Positions 15,508 to 23,298 are shown, counted from the stretch's first letter. The stretch: 38,751 bases of DNA from Rhodopseudomonas sp. (GCA_016124795.1 WGNB01000068.1:1-38751); one strand, 5' to 3'. Notes: generated by a model from the sequence alone, not told the origin. Numbers and translations: made by a program.

Positions 15508-16893
15508 TCATGTCCCGCGCGGTATGGCGACCGAGACGGCGAGGCCACGGCCCGTGCGGCTGTCGGCGGGCGCCAGTGTGATTGAGGCGCCGATCCGGTC
15601 GGCGATGGTTTTGACGATGGACAGGCCCAGCCCCGAGCCGGTCTGGACCTGACCGGGGATCCGGTAGAACGGGTCGAATACCCGCGTCATCTCGTCCGGC
15701 GGAATGCCCGGGCCATTGTCGGCGACGGTGATGACGACGCGGTCGTGATTCCGGCGCGCCGACAGGTCAACACGTCCGCCCGCCGGTGTATAGCGGATGG
15801 CGTTGTCGACGAGATTCTGGACGAGAGACGTCAGGTCGGCTTGCGTGGCCGCCAGCATCAAGTCCGCTTCGTCCCGGTTCGTTTGACCGGTGACGCCGAC
15901 ATCGATTGCTTTTGTCTCCGCCAGCGGCATGAGATTTTCCAGCACGGAGCGAAAGACGTGATGCACCGATAAGGCGTCGGAGCGCGTTTCCGAGGGCATT
16001 TGCGCCCGCGCCAGACTGAGCAACTGATCGAGCAGCCCGCGGCCGCGTTCGATACCCTTGCGCAAGGTCGCCAGCCGGTCGCGGGCGACGTCCGACATGT
16101 CGGCCTGCGCCAGTCTTTCGGCCTGCAACGACAAGGCTGTCATCGGCGAACGCAGTTCATGAGCGGCATTCGCGACGAAACGCCGTTGGGCGTTCATCGC
16201 TTCGGCGACCCGCCCGAGCAGCCGGTTGATGGCGCTGACGAAAGGGCGAATTTCGGCCGGTAGCGGTCGGGCGTCGAACGGATGCAAGGCGTGTTCGCTG
16301 CGTCGGTCGATCTCTCCCGCCAGGGTCGTGACCGGCGCGAACATCCGCCGGATGAGGTCGGCGGTCACCAGCAGCAGAACCGGCACCAGCACCAGAAGCG
16401 GCATCGTCGTGCGTAAGGCGCTGTCGCGGGCGATTTCGTCGCGGAAGCTAGTTTCCTGCGCAACGGCAATCCGATCGCCGGAGCTGAGTGTCTTAACCAG
16501 CACGCGGTACGGCTCGTCGCGGACGACGAAGGTCTGAAGACCATCGCTCAGCGTGGCGGGAAATCCGACTGGGCCGTTGTCCGGGCGTGGCTTGGTGCCG
16601 AAGGCCGATCCGCTACGGGACGGCGTGTCGAGATATTCGACGACGACGCGCGATTCCTCATCGCTATTGGCGAGCCGTCCGCTGTCGCCGGAATGGGCCA
16701 GCGGCAAGTGCCGTTGATCGAACAAGCGGGCAATCTGGCGCAGAACGTCGTCTTGCAGTTCATGGGCTTCGCGATAGGCCGAGACAAAGCTGAAGGCGCC
16801 GGCCGCGAGCGCCACGGCGAGGATGGCCAGCGACAGCCACAGCGACAGCCGTATTCTCAGCGAGTCCGTCAGCTTGGCTTGATGACCATCCAC
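15508..16893 (-). CDS. Sensor histidine kinase, QseC/PmrB-like
   Basis: A 461-residue membrane kinase. TM1 is at about residues 15-38, a periplasmic sensor domain of about 125 residues follows (acidic patch SDEESR), then TM2 at about 162-180 and a linker. The HisKA motif NAAHELRSPMTAL has the phospho-His at about 245, and the ATPase has N-box LVDNAIRYTP, G1 DNGPGIPP, F-box FDPFYR and G2 GSGLGLSIV. All catalytic motifs are intact. The GTG start at 16893, preceded by GAGGTG, lies inside the end of the response-regulator gene (25-base overlap), so the two are coupled. The periplasmic ligand is unknown; linkage to the COG4705 pair suggests those proteins are targets or co-sensors. Confidence 0.92.
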   Translation of the reverse strand: MDGHQAKLTDSLRIRLSLWLSLAILAVALAAGAFSFVSAYREAHELQDDVLRQIARLFDQRHLPLAHSGDSGRLANSDEESRVVVEYLDTPSRSGSAFGTKPRPDNGPVGFPATLSDGLQTFVVRDEPYRVLVKTLSSGDRIAVAQETSFRDEIARDSALRTTMPLLVLVPVLLLVTADLIRRMFAPVTTLAGEIDRRSEHALHPFDARPLPAEIRPFVSAINRLLGRVAEAMNAQRRFVANAAHELRSPMTALSLQAERLAQADMSDVARDRLATLRKGIERGRGLLDQLLSLARAQMPSETRSDALSVHHVFRSVLENLMPLAETKAIDVGVTGQTNRDEADLMLAATQADLTSLVQNLVDNAIRYTPAGGRVDLSARRNHDRVVITVADNGPGIPPDEMTRVFDPFYRIPGQVQTGSGLGLSIVKTIADRIGASITLAPADSRTGRGLAVSVAIPRGT

Positions 16894-17534
16894 CCGACAC
16901 CTCGTACATTCTTGATGGCATGACTGCCGAGCTTCTTTCGCAATGAATGGATCAGGAATTCGACGGCGTTGCTCTCGACTTCCTCGCCCCAGCCATAGAC
17001 CCTGTCTTCTAGATCGCCGCGCGACAGGATCGCGCCCGGGCGGATCATCAAAGCTTGCAGCAATGCAAACTCACGGTTCGACAGCGGCATCGGTTCGCCG
17101 TCGGCACTGGCGGCGCAGCGCGTCGCCGGATCGAGCGAGACGACGCCGTTGCTCAGGACCGGACTGGCTTCACCGCCTTTCCGACGCAGGACAGCGCGAA
17201 TGCGGGCCAGCAATTCGGCCATCTCGAAAGGTTTGACGACATAATCGTCGGCGCCGCCGTCGAGGCCGCCGATCCTGTCGTGAACGCCGTCGCGGGCTGT
17301 CACGATGACCAGCGGTACCGGATTGTCGTTGCCGCGGATCGTCCGCAGGAGGTCGAGGCCGTCCTGACCGGGCAGACCGAGATCGAGCAACAGCAGATCG
17401 TAATGCTGTCCGATCAATGCGGTTGACGCGGTGATGCCATCCTTGACCCAGTCGACGGCATAGGATGCGTCCTTCAACGCATCCCGGACCGCTTCGCCGA
17501 TCATCGGGTCGTCTTCGACCAGCAGAACCCGCAT
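16869..17534 (-). CDS. OmpR-family response regulator, QseB/PmrA-like
   Basis: A 221-residue regulator. The receiver domain has the acidic pair VEDD, phospho-acceptor Asp at about 51 in LLLLDLGLPGQDG, the conserved TAR and KPF switch residues. The C-terminal winged helix has LSNREFALLQALM and the recognition-helix segment NAVEFLIHSLRKKLG, followed by NVRGVGWM. This composition is that of the QseB/PmrA/TctD group, whose members bind 6-bp direct repeats spaced 11 bp apart. Such a repeat occurs upstream of this operon. The gene lies 87 bases after the second COG4705 gene and overlaps the kinase gene. Confidence 0.93.
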   Translation of the reverse strand: MRVLLVEDDPMIGEAVRDALKDASYAVDWVKDGITASTALIGQHYDLLLLDLGLPGQDGLDLLRTIRGNDNPVPLVIVTARDGVHDRIGGLDGGADDYVVKPFEMAELLARIRAVLRRKGGEASPVLSNGVVSLDPATRCAASADGEPMPLSNREFALLQALMIRPGAILSRGDLEDRVYGWGEEVESNAVEFLIHSLRKKLGSHAIKNVRGVGWMVIKPS

Positions 17535-17621
17535 GGCGCCTCCCGATACGGTCGTAGCAGGTTTTGTCGGATCGCGTCACCGAGTTGGCTCGCGCGCGGC
17601 GCCGCCGCTCAAAGTGCTCCT

Positions 17622-18380
17622 TCAATGGGCCTGCTGCGCCGGCTTGTTCTCGAAAATCAGAATGCACAGCACGATCAAGGCGACCAAAGCGGCCGAGGCG
17701 GTAAAGCGGCTCAGGTCGAGACCGCCGGCGTTCAAAGGTTTGTCGAGGAAATCGCCGACTACGGCGCCGAGCGGACGGGTCAGGACGAAAGCCGCCCAGA
17801 ACAGCAGTGTCCGTGAGACGTTGGTCCAGAAATAGGCGGCCGCCACTAGTGCCAGCAGGCCGGTGAAGATCATCGCGCCACCGGTATAGCCGAGGCCGGC
17901 GCTGTCGGCGGTCCAGTCGCCGAGCGCCGTGCCGAGCGTCTGCGAGAACATGATGGTGACCCAGTAGAAGATCTCCGCTTTGGCGGTGCTGATGCTGGCG
18001 ACCGAGACGGTGCCGAGCGTTCGATACCAGACGGCCAGCGATGCGATCAGCAGCGCGAGCAGCAACGAAGTGCCGCCGGCATAGCCGATGCCGAGCGAAC
18101 GGTCGGCGAAATCGGCCAATGTCGTGCCGACCGTGGTGGTGGCGATAATGGTGATCCAGTAGATCGCCGGATGAAAGGCCTTGGCTTTGATCTGGACCGC
18201 GACCGCGACCAGAAAGACCGCGGCGAAGATCATGGTGCCGACGAGATAACCGAGGTTCATCGACATCGATACCGCATCGCCGCCGGTTTCGCCGAGGGTG
18301 GTGGCGGCGATCTTGATGATCCAGAAAACCAGCGTGACGGCCGGGACTTTGCTGACGGCCTGTTGTTGCACTTCGTTCAT
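17622..18380 (-). CDS. COG4705-type membrane protein B (four-repeat)
   Basis: A 252-residue multi-helix membrane protein of the COG4705 family (membrane-anchored, function unknown). It contains four copies of [FY]W-x9-G-x4-D: Trp20/Gly30/Asp35, Trp75/Gly85/Asp90, Trp140/Gly150/Asp155 and Trp195/Gly205/Asp210. Each copy heads a hydrophobic unit of about two helices, giving about eight helices. Polar Thr/Glu and Asp inside otherwise hydrophobic segments suggest a transport path, possibly for a cation; that is inference. I chose ATG 18380 with GGAAG about 11 bases upstream; ATG 18389 is nearly as good. It starts 25 bases after the stop of its paralogue. Confidence 0.88.
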   Translation of the reverse strand: MNEVQQQAVSKVPAVTLVFWIIKIAATTLGETGGDAVSMSMNLGYLVGTMIFAAVFLVAVAVQIKAKAFHPAIYWITIIATTTVGTTLADFADRSLGIGYAGGTSLLLALLIASLAVWYRTLGTVSVASISTAKAEIFYWVTIMFSQTLGTALGDWTADSAGLGYTGGAMIFTGLLALVAAAYFWTNVSRTLLFWAAFVLTRPLGAVVGDFLDKPLNAGGLDLSRFTASAALVALIVLCILIFENKPAQQAH

Positions 18381-18405
18381 GACAGTCATTCTTCCGATCT
18401 TTGAA

Positions 18406-19191
18406 TTAAGAGGCGGCGGGCAGGCGCGTCTGCGCGGCCGACAGGTAGGCAACAAGTCCGACGATGACCGCCAGGAACAAAGCGCTGGTCCCCGTGGTCC
18501 CGAGGCCAAGCCCGCCGTTATCGGTCGATTGCGACAATAGATCGCCGCAAGAGGCGCCGAGCGGGCGGGTCAGGACGTAAGCAACCCAGAAGCAAATGAC
18601 GCTGTCGGCGCGCAGGGCAAATCGGGCGAAGGCAGTGGCCGCGATCAGGCCGCCAAACAACAACGCGGAAAAGGCAAAACCGAGGCCGAGGCTTTCGGCG
18701 ATCCAGTCGCCGGCGGCGGTGCCGAGCGCGAATGTGAACAGGATTGCGATCCAGTAGAAGGTCTCGCGTGTCGGCGTATCAATCGACTGGATGGAGAGCG
18801 TCCGCTCCCGTGCATACCAGATCGCAAAGGTCGCGAGCAGCGCGAGGCCGAACACGCCGGTCGACAAAGCCAGCGGCACATCGAGCTTGTCGGTCAGGTT
18901 GTCGGTGATCAGGGTTCCGAACACGCTGACCAGCAGAACGACGAGCCAGTACAGTGACGGGATGTAGCGGCTTGCACGGAGCTGAAGGGCGAGCGCGCCG
19001 GCCAGCAGGACGCCGGTGACGATCGAGGTGGCGGTCAGGCCGAAATGCAGGTCGGCATTGAGGTAATCGGCCGCGGTCTCGCCGACCGTGGTCGACATCA
19101 TCTTCACCAGCCAGAAGATCAACGTCACTTCCGGCACTTTGTTGAGCCAGGCCGGCGTTTGCGCGTGAGGTATGGGGTTGCAGTCTGTCAT
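18406..19191 (-). CDS. COG4705-type membrane protein A (four-repeat)
   Basis: A 261-residue paralogue of the next gene in the operon. The four motif copies are Trp27/Gly37/Asp42, Trp82/Gly92/Asp97, Trp147/Gly157/Asp162 and Trp202/Gly212/Asp217. The steps between copies are 55, 65 and 55 residues, exactly as in protein B. The last copy in both proteins reads FWxAxVLTRPLGAxxGD, the most conserved stretch. Copy 1 holds GET, as in B. Differences in loops and the N-terminus suggest an old duplication and perhaps a hetero-oligomer. It is the first gene of a putative operon with B, the response regulator and the kinase. Confidence 0.88.
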   Translation of the reverse strand: MTDCNPIPHAQTPAWLNKVPEVTLIFWLVKMMSTTVGETAADYLNADLHFGLTATSIVTGVLLAGALALQLRASRYIPSLYWLVVLLVSVFGTLITDNLTDKLDVPLALSTGVFGLALLATFAIWYARERTLSIQSIDTPTRETFYWIAILFTFALGTAAGDWIAESLGLGFAFSALLFGGLIAATAFARFALRADSVICFWVAYVLTRPLGASCGDLLSQSTDNGGLGLGTTGTSALFLAVIVGLVAYLSAAQTRLPAAS

Positions 19192-19247
19192 CGGTCGCTC
19201 CCGGTCGCGGTTGGTGGGAAATTCGGGAGCGGTTTTGACGATGGAAA

Positions 19248-19264
19248 CTTAGGTGAGCCTTAGG
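19248..19264 (-). promoter_or_regulatory. Candidate response-regulator operator (CTTAGG-N5-CTTAGG)
   Basis: Two identical hexamers, CTTAGG at 19248-19253 and 19259-19264, are separated by five bases, giving the 11-bp period bound by tandem OmpR/PmrA-type dimers. The site lies 57-73 bases before the start of COG4705 protein A, where an activator of this operon would bind. No better copy is seen elsewhere in the intergenic region. I infer autoregulation by the response regulator encoded in the same operon. Confidence 0.55.
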
Positions 19265-19306
19265 GAGCCGGCGAACAATGCGGCCGGGCTATCAGTCGCG
19301 CGCCAT

Positions 19307-19337
19307 AAAAAAGGGCGCCCCTTGGCAGGGACGCCCC
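19307..19337 (-). terminator. Rho-independent terminator of glnII
   Basis: On the minus strand GGGCGTCCC pairs with GGGGCGCCC around a short loop, followed by six T (19307-19312). It lies about 40 bases after the glnII stop and separates glnII from the COG4705 operon. Confidence 0.85.
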
Positions 19338-19373
19338 AGAAGTTGGGAGACTTTGACGAATGAAGTGGGGCCG

Positions 19374-20408
19374 TTAGGCCGCCGCCGACTTGGTGGTCGG
19401 AACCTCGGAGATGGTCTTGAGGATCTGCGAAGCGATCTGGTAGGGGTCGCCCATGGAGTTCGGGCGGCGATCTTCCAGATAGCCCTTGTAGCCGTTCTTC
19501 ACGAAGGAGTGCGGCACGCGGACCGAAGCGCCACGGTCGGCAACGCCATAGGAGAACTTGTTCCACGGCGCGGTTTCGTGCTTGCCGGTCAGACGCTTGT
19601 CGTTGTCTGGACCGTACACGGCGATGTGCTCGTCGAGGTTCTTCTCGAACTGCTTCATCATCGCCTCGAAGTACTCCTTGCCGCCGACTTCGCGCATGTG
19701 CTTGGTCGAGAAGTTGGAGTGCATGCCCGAGCCGTTCCAGTCGGTGTCGCCGAGCGGCTTGCAGTGCCATTCGATGTCGATTTCGTACTTCTCGCAGAGC
19801 CGCATCATCAGATAGCGCGCCATCCACATCTGGTCGGCGGCGGTCTTCGAGCCCTTGCCGAACACCTGGAATTCCCACTGGCCCTTGGCCACTTCGGCGT
19901 TGATGCCTTCGTGGTTGATGCCGGCTTCCAGGCACAGTTCAAGATGCTCTTCGACGATCTGACGGGCGACCGAGCCGACGTTCTTGAAGCCGACGCCGGT
20001 GTAGTAAGGGCCCTGCGGCGCCGGGTAGCCGTGCTCGGGGAAGCCGAGCGGGCGGCCGTCCTTGTAGAAGAAGTATTCCTGCTCGAAGCCGAACCAGGCG
20101 CCTTCGTCGTCCAGGATGGTGGCGCGCTTGTTCGACGGGTGCGGGGTGACGCCGTCCGGCATCATGACTTCGCACATCACCAGCGCGCCATTCTTGCGCG
20201 TCGCGTCCGGGAAGACCGCAACCGGCTTGAGCACGCAGTCGGACGAATGGCCTTCCGCCTGCATGGTCGACGAGCCATCGAAGCCCCAGAGCGGAAGCTC
20301 GGCGAGGGACGGGAAACTGTCGAATTCCTTGATCTGAGTCTTGCCACGCAGGTTTGGCACCGGCGTGTAGCCATCGAGCCAAATGTACTCGAGCTTGTAC
20401 TTTGTCAT
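19374..20408 (-). CDS. glnII: Glutamine synthetase type II (eukaryote-like GSII)
   Basis: A 344-residue GSII that makes glutamine from glutamate, ammonia and ATP. Marks: the beta-grasp opening YKLEYIWLDGYTPVPNLRGKT, LPLWGFDGSSTMQAEG, the catalytic FGFEQEYFFYKDGRP, and NGSGMHSNFSTKHMR. The length is that of plant and animal enzymes and far below GSI. There is no adenylylation tyrosine motif. In Rhizobiales it is the second synthetase, controlled by NtrC and made under nitrogen limitation. Here a sigma-54-type promoter lies about 140 bases upstream and the leader is complementary to the predicted leader of the divergent gstI-like gene. It ends at a clear terminator. Confidence 0.97.
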   Translation of the reverse strand: MTKYKLEYIWLDGYTPVPNLRGKTQIKEFDSFPSLAELPLWGFDGSSTMQAEGHSSDCVLKPVAVFPDATRKNGALVMCEVMMPDGVTPHPSNKRATILDDEGAWFGFEQEYFFYKDGRPLGFPEHGYPAPQGPYYTGVGFKNVGSVARQIVEEHLELCLEAGINHEGINAEVAKGQWEFQVFGKGSKTAADQMWMARYLMMRLCEKYEIDIEWHCKPLGDTDWNGSGMHSNFSTKHMREVGGKEYFEAMMKQFEKNLDEHIAVYGPDNDKRLTGKHETAPWNKFSYGVADRGASVRVPHSFVKNGYKGYLEDRRPNSMGDPYQIASQILKTISEVPTTKSAAA

Positions 20409-20452
20409 TGCGGATCTCTCATGCTGATGACGCCAAGTCTGACGATATGTCC
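20405..20452 (-). promoter_or_regulatory. glnII leader segment complementary to gstI mRNA
   Basis: This stretch of plus strand is repeated in direct orientation at 20874-20933, inside the predicted gstI leader. The best block is 16 bases with one mismatch (20437-20452 against 20918-20933, GTCTGACGAT-A/T-TGTCC). A second shared block is CTCATGCTG followed by GACGC, and a third is TCATTG-N-GG, which covers the glnII start codon. Because glnII is read from the other strand, its mRNA is complementary to the gstI mRNA here. GTCYGACG also occurs three times at a 12-base step (20437, 20449, 20461). Confidence 0.6.
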
Positions 20453-20546
20453 GACGTATTGTCTGACGACGGGAGGTTAGAGAAGCCTTTGCTGCCTAGT
20501 TCAGCCGCTAAAGGCGCACCCGGCCGTCAACGACTGGTATTTTCTA

Positions 20547-20562
20547 AGCATTTTATATGCCA
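20547..20562 (-). promoter_or_regulatory. Sigma-54-type promoter of glnII
   Basis: On the minus strand TGGCATATAAAATGCT has the invariant GG (-24) and GC (-12) with the required 10-base gap, and matches TGGCA-N-TGCW. Transcription would start near 20535, giving a leader of about 127 bases. glnII of rhizobia is a known sigma-54/NtrC gene. I did not find a convincing NtrC dyad upstream. GGTCGG and CCGACC form a stem at about 20606-20621. Confidence 0.65.
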
Positions 20563-20831
20563 AGCGGGGGGCGACCGGCGGCAAATTGGCGCAGGTTTTC
20601 GCACGGTCGGTCGGGGCGCCGACCCCGCCGGTTGCGGTAGCGACCGATCCGGCTGAAAAATCGCCGTTTAAGAAGGCAGCCGGACGATTTTACCAGGACA
20701 CCGTGACGTTGCGGTGTCGGGGTGCCGCGACGCCGGTCGCCACGGACGTGTGGTCCGATGTTTTGCCAGCCAAAGCAGCAAGCCTCATTTTGCTGATATT
20801 ATAGGCAATTGCGCATTTTTTAGGACATTTC

Positions 20832-20860
20832 TTGCCCAGGCCATATTCAGAATCTACGAC
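20832..20860 (+). promoter_or_regulatory. Candidate promoter of the gstI-like gene
   Basis: TTGCCC (20832-20837) and TACGAC (20855-20860) are separated by 17 bases. The -10 is weak. Transcription would begin near 20867, a few bases before the segment complementary to the glnII leader, so that segment would be the 5' end of the gstI mRNA. The remaining sequence between the two divergent promoters (20563-20831) holds no gene that I recognise. Confidence 0.35.
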
Positions 20861-20873
20861 CGCAACACTATCT

Positions 20874-20933
20874 TCATTGTGGCGGCTCATGCTGGACGCG
20901 GAATAATTGCTGTTTGCGTCTGACGATTTGTCC
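20874..20933 (+). promoter_or_regulatory. gstI leader segment complementary to glnII mRNA
   Basis: Counterpart of the repeat at 20405-20452. The shared blocks occur in the same order (TCATTG-N-GG, CTCATGCTG, GACGC, GTCTGACGAT-T-TGTCC), with about 13 extra bases before the last block. It lies 79-138 bases before the gstI ATG. In RNA it could pair with the glnII ribosome-binding region. Confidence 0.55.
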
Positions 20934-21011
20934 AGCCTGGGCGTTGACCCACGCCATTCGAATATCTGGCGGTCCGGCGTTCCGGTCCGCAGCTTCGGAG
21001 GAGAGACGACA

Positions 21012-21206
21012 ATGACGACAAACCACCATCGCGAGTCGGCGATCATCTACCAGTTTCCGGTGGGCGGCAGGGCGGCCTATCGTCGGCAAGACGGCGCCAA
21101 GCCGGCTTCGTCCCTGACGCAGGCCGCGTTCGACGACATCGTCGTCGGCGGCAGCTGGTATCACGAAGAAGCCGTCCGAGAAGCCGAACAGCCGCGCAAG
21201 AACTGA
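21012..21206 (+). CDS. gstI: GstI-like protein (DUF2735), candidate inhibitor of glnII translation
   Basis: A 64-residue soluble protein. The RESAxIYQFPVGGRAA opening and SWYHEEAVREAE near the end are DUF2735 hallmarks. In Rhizobium leguminosarum the small gene divergent from glnII, gstI (about 63 residues), blocks GSII production after transcription and is repressed under nitrogen limitation. Size, position and family here match, so I call it gstI-like. A GGAGGAGA ribosome-binding site is followed by the ATG at 21012. No catalytic motif or DNA-binding fold is visible. Function in this organism is inferred from position and family. Confidence 0.8.
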   Translation: MTTNHHRESAIIYQFPVGGRAAYRRQDGAKPASSLTQAAFDDIVVGGSWYHEEAVREAEQPRKN

Positions 21207-21337
21207 TCGCGGCTGACGCATCGATGGCCTGAGTGCCATCGCGATCCGACATGACTGTGCGCTTCGTTCCGCGCACGAAATCTAGTGGCGCCAGATCATC
21301 CCGATTGGCGCCTTACGTGTCTCTGGACCGGCCGTGT

Positions 21338-21356
21338 GGCCGGCGTCATGCCGGCC
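21338..21356. terminator. GC-rich hairpin between gstI and glsA
   Basis: GGCCGGC (21338-21344) and GCCGGCC (21350-21356) form a perfect 7-bp stem around GTCAT, within the larger repeat CCGGCCG...CGGCCGG. It sits just beyond the stop of glsA on the minus strand and 130 bases after gstI. There is no U-run, so it may act only as a weak bidirectional terminator. Confidence 0.35.
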
Positions 21357-21370
21357 GGTTCGTGCCGGAC

Positions 21371-22300
21371 TCAAGCGCCGAAGATCGACCAGCCCATGCG
21401 TTGGCTCAGGCTTTCAAGCGCGATTCGGCCGAGATGCGAATTGCCGGCGTCATCCAAGCCCGGCGACCACACCGCCACCGAAGCCTTGCCGGGCGCGATC
21501 ATCAGGATGCCGCCGCCGACGCCGCTCTTGCCGGGCAGGCCGACGCGATAAGCGAATTCCCCCGAGCCGTCATAGTGGCCGCAGGTCAGCATCACCGCAT
21601 TGATGCGGCGCGCGCGTTCGGCCGGCACCACCGACAATCCGGTGGTGGGGTTGCGGCCTTGCAGCGCCAGGAAGCGTCCGGCCTTGGCCAGTTGCACGCA
21701 GGACATTGCGATCGCGCATTGATGGAAGTAGACGCCGAGCGTCAGATCGACCGGGTTGTCGAGCACACCGAACGATTTCATGTAATTGGCCAGCGCCGCG
21801 TTGCGAAAGCCGGTGCGTTGTTCGGATGCCGCGACCGCCTCGTCGATATAAACCGACGGGTCGTCGCAGACGAACTGCATGAAGCGCAGGATCTCGCCGA
21901 GCGCTTCGCGCGGCTGGTGGCCGGACAGGATCAGGTCGGTGACGGCGATCGCGCCGGCATTGATGAAGGGATTGCGCGGGATGCCGCGCTCGCGTTCGAG
22001 CTGGACGATCGAATTGAACGGGCTGCCGGATGGCTCGCGGCCGACGCGCTTCCAGAGCAGATTGCCATAGCGGCCGAGCGCCATGGTGAAGGTGAAAACT
22101 TTGGACACGCTCTGGATCGAAAACGGCTTGTCGCAATCGCCACCGCAGGCGATCTCGCCATCGGCGGTGATGACCGCCAGACCGAAGGCGGCGGGGTCGA
22201 CGCAGGCCAGTTCGGGAATATAGGTCGCGACCGTGCCACGGTCCGGCCGGCCGCGCATCTCGTCGACGATTTCTTTAACGGCGGTTTGAAGGTCGTGCAC
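21371..22300 (-). CDS. glsA: Glutaminase A
   Basis: About 309 residues, the normal length for bacterial glutaminases. It hydrolyses glutamine to glutamate and ammonia in the cytosol. The serine beta-lactamase-like fold is shown by the catalytic SxxK in [11 protein letters not shown] (Ser 64, Lys 67), by [16 protein letters not shown], the Tyr-containing [25 protein letters not shown], and GKSGVGGGI near the end. The family starts at residues equivalent to [15 protein letters not shown], so I chose GTG 22300; a TTG at 22360 would add 20 unsupported residues. It lies next to the glnII-gstI pair, which suggests balance between glutamine synthesis and breakdown. Confidence 0.93.
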   Translation of the reverse strand: MHDLQTAVKEIVDEMRGRPDRGTVATYIPELACVDPAAFGLAVITADGEIACGGDCDKPFSIQSVSKVFTFTMALGRYGNLLWKRVGREPSGSPFNSIVQLERERGIPRNPFINAGAIAVTDLILSGHQPREALGEILRFMQFVCDDPSVYIDEAVAASEQRTGFRNAALANYMKSFGVLDNPVDLTLGVYFHQCAIAMSCVQLAKAGRFLALQGRNPTTGLSVVPAERARRINAVMLTCGHYDGSGEFAYRVGLPGKSGVGGGILMIAPGKASVAVWSPGLDDAGNSHLGRIALESLSQRMGWSIFGA

Positions 22301-22395
22301 GGGGGCTTTCTGTCGGCTGGAATCGAGGAGGATCGCGGCTTGCCGATAAACACATTTCAAGTTTCGCGCCAGAGCGCCTTTCGGCCGAGCGACGG

Positions 22396-23175
22396 TCAGG
22401 CCAGTGGGACCGGCACCAGCATGACCAGTTTGTAATCGGAGCGTTCCGATGGCGTGAAAGTGTGCTGGCGGTATTGCAGCGGGCCATCGTCCGGATGGCT
22501 GAAAGTTCGCAGGCCGCCTTCGCGCTCGAGCACGCCTTGCGCATGCCAGGCGGTTTCGAACAGGGCGCTGTCGCGACGCAGGCTTTCGACCATATCGCGC
22601 AGGCGAGGGTCATTCAGTCCACGGCTGTAATCGGCGCGAAACTCGGCAAGCAGGCGGACCGCGCGCTGTTTCCATTTCGGTATGAGTTTGCGCGCCGCCG
22701 GATCGACGAACATGAAGCGCAGCAGGTTGCGCTGGCAATTTTCGCTTAGCCATCCGGTGAACAGACGCCCGGCAGCCTTGTTCCAGCAGCAGGCGTTCCA
22801 TAAGCCGTCGAGACCGTAAGCGGGGCTCGCGATGGCGGTGACCGCCGCCAGCAACGAGTCCGGCGCATCGTGCACCGGGGCGGGGGCCGGCAAGGCGGGA
22901 TCGCGCCGGCCGGCCAGTTCGAACAGATAGGTCCGCTCGGCCCGCGTCAGTTCGAGCGCCCGCGCCAGCCGGTCGAGCGCCTGTGGCGACGCCTGAATGT
23001 CGCGGCCTTGCTCGATCCAGGCGCACCAGGTGGCGCTGATCCGGGCGCGCTCGGCCAGCTCCTCGCGGCGCAGGCCGGGGGTCCGGCGGCGGCCATCGCC
23101 GGGCGAGGGCGTCAATCGCTCGCGGCGGGCGCGGACGAATTCGCCGAGGAGGCTTCGCTGGACGGGATCGGTCAT
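22396..23175 (-). CDS. XRE-family regulator with MmyB-like ligand domain
   Basis: About 259 residues. An N-terminal helix-turn-helix ([48 protein letters not shown]) is followed by the MmyB-like ligand-binding (PAS-like) domain with [32 protein letters not shown], and [10 protein letters not shown]. This group binds fatty-acid-like ligands and usually controls the divergent neighbour. The divergent gene is a SAM methyltransferase, and the space between them contains two 17-bp direct repeats. I chose ATG 23175; ATG 23211 is an in-frame alternative. Confidence 0.88.
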   Translation of the reverse strand: MTDPVQRSLLGEFVRARRERLTPSPGDGRRRTPGLRREELAERARISATWCAWIEQGRDIQASPQALDRLARALELTRAERTYLFELAGRRDPALPAPAPVHDAPDSLLAAVTAIASPAYGLDGLWNACCWNKAAGRLFTGWLSENCQRNLLRFMFVDPAARKLIPKWKQRAVRLLAEFRADYSRGLNDPRLRDMVESLRRDSALFETAWHAQGVLEREGGLRTFSHPDDGPLQYRQHTFTPSERSDYKLVMLVPVPLA

Positions 23176-23217
23176 GGTGCGGGCGGGTCGTTTCCTGCCG
23201 TGCGCTGGCATTTTTGA

Positions 23218-23257
23218 TACTAGGATAAACTCTATTCTTGTACCAGGTTAAATTCTA
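23218..23257. promoter_or_regulatory. Two 17-bp direct repeats, probable operator
   Basis: TACTAGGATAAACTCTA (23218-23234) and TACCAGGTTAAATTCTA (23241-23257) match at 14 of 17 positions and are 23 bp apart, about two helical turns. They occupy the AT-rich centre of the divergent promoter region between the XRE regulator and the methyltransferase gene. Each half has an outer TAG...CTA or CAG...CTA symmetry, as expected for a dimeric helix-turn-helix protein. Confidence 0.6.
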
Positions 23258-23298
23258 GCGCCACAGTCTCGGCATCGTCCACCAGCCGGAGTTTGAAA

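Noticed and set aside
20576-20600. Sigma-54-like TGGC...GC on the plus strand (TGGCGCAGGTTTTCGCA)
   Set aside because: The gap between GG and GC is 11 bases, one too many for sigma-54.
20690-21046. 118-codon minus-strand frame in the glnII-gstI gap
   Set aside because: No ribosome-binding site or motif; overlaps the gstI leader and start.
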